7,881 nucleotides of DNA from Methylovirgula sp. (lineage in GTDB: Bacteria > Pseudomonadota > Alphaproteobacteria > Rhizobiales > Beijerinckiaceae). Below, piece after piece: positions 1 to 4,513 of this stretch (positions are counted from its first letter, which is position 1; every line of letters starts with the position of its first letter). Position numbers and translations under genes: made by a program. The DNA is taken from NCBI GenBank assembly GCA_030040215.1, contig JASHUD010000004.1, forward strand, positions 1-7,881, read 5' to 3'. Below the pieces are notes generated by a model that was not told the DNA's origin, ran no database searches, and saw nothing but the letters and a program-made list of their open reading frames with translations.

Positions 1-602
1 CCGGCAATCGCCATGTCGGCGACGAGCGGCCGGTTTTGCGCCGCGAAGGCAAAGAACGCCTGGCTCGCGCCACCGTAGAGAAAATCGACGCAGAGCCGTG
101 CATCCTTGGCCGCCAAAGCCTGCATCATTCCGAGCTGGATCTCGAAAATATGCGACAGGACCGGACCGTCCGCCTTCGCCGCCAAAACGCCGTTCGACAG
201 ACGCACGTCGCGCACCGCCTGCGAGACCAGCGCGTCGACGTTGCTCACGTCGCCGCCGTCGGCCGCCTGTTTGGCGAACCCGTCGAGGATCGCGTCATAT
301 TCGGCCGGCAGGACGGCGTGCAGCCGTTGGAAGAAGCGCGCGTAATCGGGCGATTCTCGATCGATCTCCGCTTCGATCTTTTGCCGCGCGACGCTCAGCG
401 GCACGGCAGACTGGAGATGTGCGGCGGTCGAGGACATTTCGCCCGGCACGTTCGCTTCAAAAAGAAAACTTGTTCCCAAACTCATGGCAATCAACGCGGC
501 GAGGCTCAGAAGCACGAGCCGCAGAACCTCGCTGCCCGGCAACCCTTGCAAGAACGGAACGATCATTTGCCGCTGGAACACGCCGAGCAAAAAGGACCTC
601 AC
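1..602 (-). CDS. Hypothetical single-pass membrane protein, 3' part outside window
   Basis: I do not recognise this family. Reading leftward, 200 codons are visible before the window edge, with no stop reached. The start is GTG at 602-600: an in-frame TAG lies nine codons upstream and no ATG, GTG or TTG comes between. An internal ATG at residue 13 is the alternative start, and neither start has a strong ribosome-binding site. Residues about 26-48 (LRLVLLSLAALIAMSLG and following) form one hydrophobic helix. The short N-terminal stretch contains Arg residues, so the long C-terminal part is probably periplasmic. That part is soluble-looking, mixed and mostly helical, with no catalytic motif I can name. 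The gene lies 82 bp downstream of metC on the same strand and may be read from it. The protein-like residue composition and the sharp membrane segment support a real gene, but the function is unknown. Confidence 0.72.
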   Translation of the reverse strand, partial: MRSFLLGVFQRQMIVPFLQGLPGSEVLRLVLLSLAALIAMSLGTSFLFEANVPGEMSSTAAHLQSAVPLSVARQKIEAEIDRESPDYARFFQRLHAVLPAEYDAILDGFAKQAADGGDVSNVDALVSQAVRDVRLSNGVLAAKADGPVLSHIFEIQLGMMQALAAKDARLCVDFLYGGASQAFFAFAAQNRPLVADMAIA

Positions 603-684
603 TTCGTTGCGCGATCGTTTCGAACGCTACACCCGTTTAAGCCGGGCATTTAGACCATTTTCGGATGCGAGCCATGCGCGGACC

Positions 685-1863
685 TCATTTCGCCGCGGCG
701 CGCAGCCGCGCGAACGCCGCGTCGAGGTCCGCTTTCAGATCTTCTTCGTCTTCGAGGCCGATCGAGAAACGCAACGCCGGGCCGGGCGGATTGAACACGG
801 TTGCGGTTCGATACGGACTGCAATCGAAGGGAACGACCAGGCTTTCGTAGCCGCCCCAGGAATATCCCATGCCGAACAGTTCGAGCCCGTCGAGAAAAGC
901 GGCAAGCGCTTGCTGCGAGCAGGGTTTGAGGAACATCGAAAAGAGACCCGATGCGCCGCGAAAGTCGCGCTTCCAAATCGCATGACCCGGGCAATCGGGC
1001 AGGGCAGGGTGCAGCACGCGGGCGACTTCCGGGCGCGCCGCCAGCCATGTGGCAAGCGCCAGGCCTTGCCGTTGCGCCTCCCGCAGCCGCAGTTCGAGGG
1101 TTCGCAAGCCGCGCAGCGCCAAAAACACATCCTCCGGCCCCGGACACATAGCAAACGCATCGAAGGTGGCGCGCAGCCGCTTGAACCAGCGCTCGTTGGC
1201 GGAGACCAGCCCGAGCAGCAGGTCGGAATGGCCCGACAGATATTTCGTGCCGGCTTCGACTGCCATGTCGATGCCGAACGCATGCGGCGGAAAGAACAGC
1301 GGCGTCGCCCAGGTATTGTCGAGGATCGTCGCCAAGCCGTTCGCCGCGGCGACGCCGACGATCGCCGGCACGTCCTGCATCTCGAAACTTTGCGAGCCCG
1401 GCGTCTCCAGAAAGATGGCACGCGTATGGGGCTTGACGAGCGCTTCGATGCCCGCGCCGATCAACGGATCGTAATACGTCGTCTCGACGCCGAGGCGTTT
1501 CAGCACGCTGTCGCAGAAATTGCGCGTCGGCCGGTAGACGGAATCGGCGGCGAGCAGATGGTCGCCGGATTTGAGCGCGGTCAGCAAAGCAAGGCTGATC
1601 GCGGCAAGCCCGGAAGGGGCGAGCACGGTACCCGCCGCGCCGGCGATCTCCGTCCAGGCGGATTCGAGCGCCTCGGTGGTCGGCGTACCGATCGTCCCGT
1701 AGACGTAACGCGCGTCGTTGCGGGCAAGGAGATCGGCATAGGTCGGAAAGAGCACCGTCGAGCCGCGATAGACCGGCGTATTGATGAACCCATGCTGCTC
1801 GAACGGATGCCGGCCGGCGTGAACCAGTTTCGTTCGGGGTTTCACGTCTTTGCGTCGCGTCAT
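685..1863 (-). CDS. metC: Cystathionine beta-lyase (PLP enzyme), methionine biosynthesis
   Basis: This 392-residue cytosolic enzyme would cleave cystathionine to homocysteine, pyruvate and ammonia, the step before methionine synthase. It belongs to the Cys/Met-metabolism PLP family (fold type I) and has the usual full length. Visible motifs are a YGTIGTPT segment at 55-62 (contact to the neighbouring subunit's cofactor), the phosphate loop PSGLAAIS at 83-90, Tyr110 in VYRPTRNF (stacks on PLP), Asp182 in LDNTWATP (pairs with the pyridine nitrogen), Lys207 in TKYLSGHSD (Schiff-base lysine), and Arg365 in LRFSIG (substrate carboxylate). The GYSWGGYESL signature at 333-342 with Trp336 favours MetC over cystathionine gamma-synthase or methionine gamma-lyase. 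The ATG at 1863 is preceded by AAGG at nine-base spacing; upstream in-frame codons run into the divergent spacer and aapJ and look non-coding. It is divergent from aapJ, which I recall as a common arrangement in Rhizobiales. Confidence 0.93.
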   Translation of the reverse strand: MTRRKDVKPRTKLVHAGRHPFEQHGFINTPVYRGSTVLFPTYADLLARNDARYVYGTIGTPTTEALESAWTEIAGAAGTVLAPSGLAAISLALLTALKSGDHLLAADSVYRPTRNFCDSVLKRLGVETTYYDPLIGAGIEALVKPHTRAIFLETPGSQSFEMQDVPAIVGVAAANGLATILDNTWATPLFFPPHAFGIDMAVEAGTKYLSGHSDLLLGLVSANERWFKRLRATFDAFAMCPGPEDVFLALRGLRTLELRLREAQRQGLALATWLAARPEVARVLHPALPDCPGHAIWKRDFRGASGLFSMFLKPCSQQALAAFLDGLELFGMGYSWGGYESLVVPFDCSPYRTATVFNPPGPALRFSIGLEDEEDLKADLDAAFARLRAAAK

Positions 1864-1888
1864 CGCGCTGTGCCTTAATGCCGCCCGC

Positions 1889-1918
1889 TTGACCCGGGCA
1901 GCGGAAACTCCCGATAGT
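1889..1918 (+). promoter_or_regulatory. Possible promoter for aapJ in the divergent spacer
   Basis: TTGACC (1889-1894) is followed after 18 bases by GATAGT (1913-1918), giving a moderate sigma70-like match 66 bases before the aapJ start. A small inverted repeat, GCCCG (1883-1887) and CGGGC (1895-1899), surrounds the -35 box and could be an operator or chance in GC-rich DNA. AapJ translation is supported by TAAGG at 1976-1980, four bases before ATG, and by AGAAGG at 1965-1970. No convincing promoter for metC was found on the other strand of the 121-bp spacer. Confidence 0.35.
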
Positions 1919-1984
1919 CGCAGCGCTCCGCGTTCAGGACAAGGTGGAACCATCCAAGAGGGCCAGAAGGCCGCGTAAGGTTCG

Positions 1985-3019
1985 ATGTTCAGCATAGTTC
2001 CGTCGCGAAGTCTCGTTGTCTTGCCGCTTTGCATGCTGGCGCTCGCCACCCTTTCGAGCGGCGCGGCAGGCGCAACCCTCGATCGGGTGAAGCAGCGCGG
2101 CTATGTGATCTGCGGCTCCAATCCGGGCCTGCCGGGTTTCGGCCTGCCGGACGGCAACGGCAACTGGACCGGCTTCGACGTCGATTTCTGCCGGGCGGTC
2201 GCGGCGGCGATCTTCGACGATCCGGGCAAGGTGAAGTTCATTCCGCTGACGGCCGAGGAACGCTTCACGGCGCTGCAATCGGGCGAGATCGACATTCTGG
2301 CGCACAACACGATTTGGACGCTGTCGCGCGAAGCCGGGCAGGGCCTGCTGTTCACCGGCGTCAATTTCTACGACGGCCAAGGCTTCATGGTCCGCCAGAA
2401 GCTCAATATTTCCTCGGCGCTTGAACTGTCGGGCGGCTCGATCTGCGTGCAGCAGGGCACGACCAGCGAGTTGAACCTCGCCGACTATTTTCATGCTCAT
2501 CAAATGTCTTATGAACCGGTTGCCTTCGCGACGTCCGACGAGGCCGTCAAAGCCTATGACAGCGGCCGCTGCGATGCGTTCACCACCGATTCCTCGGCGC
2601 TTTACGTCGAGCGCGCCAAGCTCAGCGATCCGGACGCGAATATCATTCTGCCGGAGATCATCTCGAAGGAGCCGTTCAGCCCGGCGGTGCGGCAGGGCGA
2701 CGACCAATGGTTCAATCTTGTAAAGTGGGTGAATTTTGCGATGCTCGACGCCGAGGAGGCGGGGATCACTTCGGCCAACGTCGACGAGCAAATGCGGTCC
2801 GACAGTCCCGAGGTGAAACGCATCCTCGGACTCGAGGGAGATTTCGGCCAAGGCCTGGGCCTCACTAGGGATTGGGCCTATCGCATCATCAAACGCGTCG
2901 GCAATTACGGCGAGGTCTTCGAGCGCGATCTCGGCGCCGGATCGTCGTTGAAGATCAAACGCGGCCTCAATGCGCTGTGGACGCACGGCGGCATTCAATA
3001 TGCTCCGCCGATTCGCTGA
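1985..3019 (+). CDS. aapJ: Periplasmic general L-amino acid-binding protein AapJ
   Basis: This 344-residue protein is a family 3 solute-binding protein of the general amino-acid permease (Aap, HAAT family), which captures a broad range of L-amino acids in the periplasm for an AapQ-AapM-AapP importer. A signal peptide is clear: SLVVLPLCMLALATLSSG is hydrophobic and AGA ends at residue 30, with the mature chain starting TLDRVKQRGY. Family features follow in order: VICGSNPGLPGF (Cys43), GFDVDFCRAVAAAIF (Cys69), the FTALQSGEIDIL segment, and FTTDSSALY in the second lobe. Length is normal and no frameshift is visible. The gene lies divergent from metC. The unusual point is downstream: no intact aapQ, aapM or aapP follows, only a permease relic, so the protein is an orphan in this window. 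It could still deliver ligand to permeases encoded elsewhere, or be a leftover gene. Confidence 0.92.
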   Translation: MFSIVPSRSLVVLPLCMLALATLSSGAAGATLDRVKQRGYVICGSNPGLPGFGLPDGNGNWTGFDVDFCRAVAAAIFDDPGKVKFIPLTAEERFTALQSGEIDILAHNTIWTLSREAGQGLLFTGVNFYDGQGFMVRQKLNISSALELSGGSICVQQGTTSELNLADYFHAHQMSYEPVAFATSDEAVKAYDSGRCDAFTTDSSALYVERAKLSDPDANIILPEIISKEPFSPAVRQGDDQWFNLVKWVNFAMLDAEEAGITSANVDEQMRSDSPEVKRILGLEGDFGQGLGLTRDWAYRIIKRVGNYGEVFERDLGAGSSLKIKRGLNALWTHGGIQYAPPIR

Positions 3020-3023
3020 AAGG

Positions 3024-3055
3024 CGCGCCGCCACGGCGCCGCGCAAGCCGGCGCG
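3024..3055 (+). repeat. GC-rich inverted repeat after aapJ
   Basis: CGCGCCG at 3024-3030 and CGGCGCG at 3049-3055 are perfect 7-bp complements around an 18-base loop that itself contains the palindrome GGCGCC. The hairpin starts five bases after the aapJ stop. Stem-loops between a binding-protein gene and its permease genes are common in ABC operons, where they protect the upstream mRNA and raise binding-protein output. No T-run follows, so it is not a standard rho-independent terminator. Its survival fits a former aapJ-permease junction, though chance is possible at this GC content. Confidence 0.45.
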
Positions 3056-3310
3056 ATGCTAGCCCGTCCGCTCTTCGACGCGCGCCGGCGCGGCCTCGCA
3101 GCCTCGCAGCCGATCGGCGTGGCGCTTTTTGCCTGCGCCTATATGGCGGGAGCGGCGCGCGGCGGCCTGCAAGCCTTGCCGAAAGGGCAAAGCGAAGCGG
3201 CGCAGGCTTTGGACTTGCGCTTCTGGGCGCGGCAGCGTCTCGTGATCCTGCCGCAGGCGCTGCGTCTCGTGATTCCCGCCATCGCCAACGGCAAGACCCG
3301 GGATCGCTAA
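3056..3310 (+). pseudogene. aapM: Relic of amino-acid ABC permease gene aapM (both ends lost)
   Basis: An 84-codon reading frame matches only the central-to-late part of AapM, the inner-membrane permease partner of AapJ. Recognisable residues run from PIGVALFACAYMAG (from about 3110) through RGGLQALPKGQ, EAAQALDLRFW and RLVILPQALRLVIPAIAN (to about 3289). This is the helix plus EAA loop that docks on the ATPase. The family usually has about 380 residues; the N-terminal helices are missing, and the conserved stretch normally following IAN (a TFIG..KDTSLV-type segment and last helix) is replaced by GKTRDR and a stop. The usual AEVVRGG is eroded to AGAARGG. The first 18 residues look like random Arg-rich DNA, with an 8-bp tandem copy of GCCTCGCA at 3093-3108, and the ATG has no good ribosome-binding site. 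The relic cannot make a working permease. It is in a different frame from the next gene. Confidence 0.8.
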
Positions 3311-4089
3311 TGGTCAATTTCTGGCTGACATTGCCTTTGCCGGGTCTGCTTGCCAGCCTCGTTCTTTTCTTTTCCGCGACCGCCGCGATCCTCGTCTGGC
3401 TTTCGTTCGGGCCGCTAACCGGAAGAGCCGTGCAAAGCTTTCACGGCGTCGTTCCGCCGGTGATGGGCGCCATTGCGGTGATCCTGGCTATTCTCATCGG
3501 CTTTCTGGCGAGCGACATCTGGGAGCGCGAACGGAGCGCGGCGTCGGCGGTACGCGCCGAGGCCAACCAACTTGTCGCCCTCGATCGGCTTGCCGCGACC
3601 TTCGGCCTGCCGCGCACCTCGCTCGACGCGGCGATCCGCGCCTATGCGGCGACCGTCGTCCAAAGAGAATGGCCGAGCATGGCGCGCCAGCAAGCCTCGC
3701 CGGACGCCGAAAACGCTCTCGACCAGCTGTTCAAGGCGGTCGAGGCGCTGCCTATCAACGCCGCAAACCGGGGCGATCTCGACCGCCTGATGACCAGCAC
3801 GGCGCTTGAGGTTCGCACCGCGCGCAATACGCGGCTGAGCCTTGCGCAAGACCATTCCGAAGACGTCAAATGGCTTTCCGTTCTGGCGCTCGCGTTCATG
3901 GCGCAAGTCAGCGTCGCGCTGGTGCATCTCGAGCGCGCCCGGCCGCAGATCGCGGCGCTCGCCGTCATGACCGGCAGCCTGCTCATTGTGATCGGCATGT
4001 TGGCGGCGCATGAGCTGCCGTTTTCCGCGCCGCTGCCGGTTTCGCCGGTGCCGATTGCCCATGTGCTCGATCTCGTCGGAAGCGGCTAG
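3310..4089 (+). CDS. DUF4239-type four-helix membrane protein, function unknown
   Basis: This 259-residue protein has four hydrophobic helices in a 2+2 pattern: about residues 10-33, 46-68, 187-206 and 213-233. The central 69-186 region is soluble and helical. It resembles the DUF4239 (bestrophin-like) family by size, helix layout and details: the TAARN-like EVRTARNTRLSLAQ at 167-180, VSVALVHLERARPQ at 200-213, and a closing ELPFSAPLPVSPVPI at 235-249, corresponding to the family's usual DRPF...VSP ending. The biochemical role is not known; channel activity is only a guess from the distant bestrophin relation. ATG at 3310 overlaps the stop of the aapM relic (TAATG), suggesting coupling or reliance on the aap transcript; no strong ribosome-binding site is seen. 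The frame stays open far upstream, but that translation is Arg-rich and overlaps aapJ, so 3310 is the sensible start. Confidence 0.82.
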   Translation: MVNFWLTLPLPGLLASLVLFFSATAAILVWLSFGPLTGRAVQSFHGVVPPVMGAIAVILAILIGFLASDIWERERSAASAVRAEANQLVALDRLAATFGLPRTSLDAAIRAYAATVVQREWPSMARQQASPDAENALDQLFKAVEALPINAANRGDLDRLMTSTALEVRTARNTRLSLAQDHSEDVKWLSVLALAFMAQVSVALVHLERARPQIAALAVMTGSLLIVIGMLAAHELPFSAPLPVSPVPIAHVLDLVGSG

Positions 4090-4102
4090 TCCTTCGTGGG
4101 CA

Positions 4103-4219
4103 TATCCGACCAAGCTCGCGCCCGTTTTTGATGAATTCTTGAAAGTTCCCTAAGACGCTGGTTTTTTCCCCAGTATTAACAAGGGGATAGAACAGGAACA
4201 TCGGGGCGCTGGTCGGATA
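4103..4219. repeat. Distant 10-bp inverted repeat with nested short arms
   Basis: TATCCGACCA at 4103-4112 is the exact reverse complement of TGGTCGGATA at 4210-4219. Inside, GTTCC (4145-4149) can pair with GGAAC (4195-4199), and TCCCC (4167-4171) with GGGGA (4183-4187), so the 117-base unit could fold as one branched hairpin. The similarity between the outer arms continues inward imperfectly (GGGCGC-type bases, with a small gap). It could be a structured RNA 3' end, a small inverted-repeat element, or coincidence. No clear target-site duplication flanks it. Confidence 0.4.
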
Positions 4220-4240
4220 ACACAATGAATTGGCAGAACA

Positions 4241-4264
4241 AATGCGGTGAAAAATATTCGCATT
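4241..4264. repeat. Small inverted repeat, possible operator
   Basis: AATGCG (4241-4246) and CGCATT (4259-4264) are perfect 6-bp complements separated by 12 AT-rich bases. The repeat lies just upstream of the -35 box at 4278, a position suited to an activator or repressor site. The binding protein, if any, is not identifiable, and a 6-bp repeat alone could be chance. Confidence 0.3.
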
Positions 4265-4277
4265 GCGTAGATTAAGC

Positions 4278-4305
4278 TTGACGTGGAACATAAGACGAAT
4301 ATAGA
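4278..4305 (+). promoter_or_regulatory. Sigma70-like promoter for the small ORF and probably dnaE
   Basis: TTGACG (4278-4283, five of six consensus bases) and TATAGA (4300-4305, four of six) are 16 bases apart. Transcription should begin near 4312, leaving a leader of about 20 bases before the AGGAG ribosome-binding site of the small gene at 4334. This is the best promoter seen in the window. No better candidate was found between 4430 and 4513, so dnaE is probably read from it too. Confidence 0.6.
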
Positions 4306-4311
4306 GGGAAC
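4286..4311 (+). promoter_or_regulatory. Possible LexA (SOS) operator, GAAC-type direct repeat
   Basis: GAAC (4286-4289), GAAT (4297-4300) and GAAC (4308-4311) are spaced by exactly seven bases each time. The alphaproteobacterial LexA box is a direct repeat GTTC-N7-GTTC, which reads GAAC-N7-GAAC on the other strand. Each overlapping pair here differs from that by one base. The repeat covers the spacer, the -10 box and the likely start point, where a repressor would block transcription. The longer direct repeat GGAACATA occurs at 4285-4292 and 4307-4314. The imperfect middle unit keeps confidence low; another regulator is possible. Confidence 0.4.
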
Positions 4312-4333
4312 ATACAGGCTACAGGAGCCATGC

Positions 4334-4429
4334 ATGTTGTCCTTATTCGAAGATGCCGCGGAGCTTGTTTCGCTTGCCGCCTTTGTTGCTTTCATTGGAC
4401 TTCTGGCGCGCGCCGCCGGGACGAGTTGA
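4334..4429 (+). CDS. Putative 31-residue membrane microprotein
   Basis: This frame encodes 31 residues beginning MLSLFEDAAELVSLAAF and ending RAAGTS. A short acidic N-terminus (FEDAAE) is followed by a hydrophobic helix at about residues 10-27 and one Arg, so it would be a single-pass inner-membrane peptide. It has AGGAG at 4323-4327, six bases before the ATG, the strongest ribosome-binding site near any start in the window, and it lies about 20 bases after the predicted transcription start. A second ATG at 4330 in another frame is too close to AGGAG and gives a Cys/Arg-rich unlikely peptide. I do not recognise a function. It could be a real small protein, or a leader ORF influencing dnaE, whose start is 84 bases past its stop. 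Confidence 0.55.
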   Translation: MLSLFEDAAELVSLAAFVAFIGLLARAAGTS

Positions 4430-4513
4430 GAACCTTGTTGAGAGGTCGACCGGCGCGCTTCTGAGCGGCGACGCGGTCCGCTAGGATCGGGTCGCGTAGC
4501 GCACGGAAATCCG

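Larger units (their letters stand above)
4090..4333. other. AT-richer intergenic stretch before dnaE locus
   Basis: These 244 bases contain no gene I would support on either strand and are clearly richer in A and T than the flanking coding DNA. They hold a 10-bp inverted repeat (4103-4219), a small inverted repeat (4241-4264), one good promoter (4278-4305) with a GAAC repeat over it, and a weaker promoter-like pair, TTGGCA (4230-4235) and AATATT (4253-4258), 17 bases apart. No standard terminator with a T-run was found for the upstream DUF4239 gene. Confidence 0.7.

Noticed and set aside
628..653. CCCG/CGGG hairpin between metC and the downstream membrane protein gene
   Set aside because: A 4-bp stem without a T-run is too weak to call a terminator in GC-rich DNA.
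484..1878. Open frame of 464 codons on the plus strand opposite metC
   Set aside because: It is antisense to a clear MetC with all catalytic motifs. Its translation is rich in Arg, Gly and Gln without domain features, typical of the opposite strand of GC-rich genes.
1934..3046. Open frame of 370 codons on the minus strand opposite aapJ
   Set aside because: It mirrors the AapJ coding sequence with Arg-rich, motif-free translation, and AapJ has signal peptide and family motifs.
2872..3309. Upstream extension of the DUF4239 frame into aapJ
   Set aside because: The frame is open by chance. The extension is Arg- and Ala-rich, overlaps aapJ and the aapM relic in other frames, and real membrane protein begins at ATG 3310.
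3056..4089. Frameshifted fusion of the aapM relic with the DUF4239 gene
   Set aside because: The two parts are different families in different frames; joining them would not restore the missing AapM helix or its conserved KDTSLV-type segment.
3415..4113. Long minus-strand frame opposite the DUF4239 gene
   Set aside because: It has no family features, and the plus strand encodes four well-formed membrane helices.
4161..4187. TCCCC/GGGGA hairpin as a terminator for the DUF4239 gene
   Set aside because: The stem is only 5 bp with an 11-base loop, and the T-run lies before the stem rather than after it on the plus strand; the minus-strand reading also lacks a following T-run.
4150..4395. Minus-strand frames of about 80-100 codons in the AT-rich intergenic stretch
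   Set aside because: They overlap the promoter and small gene, show no ribosome-binding site or domain, and have compositions expected of random sequence.
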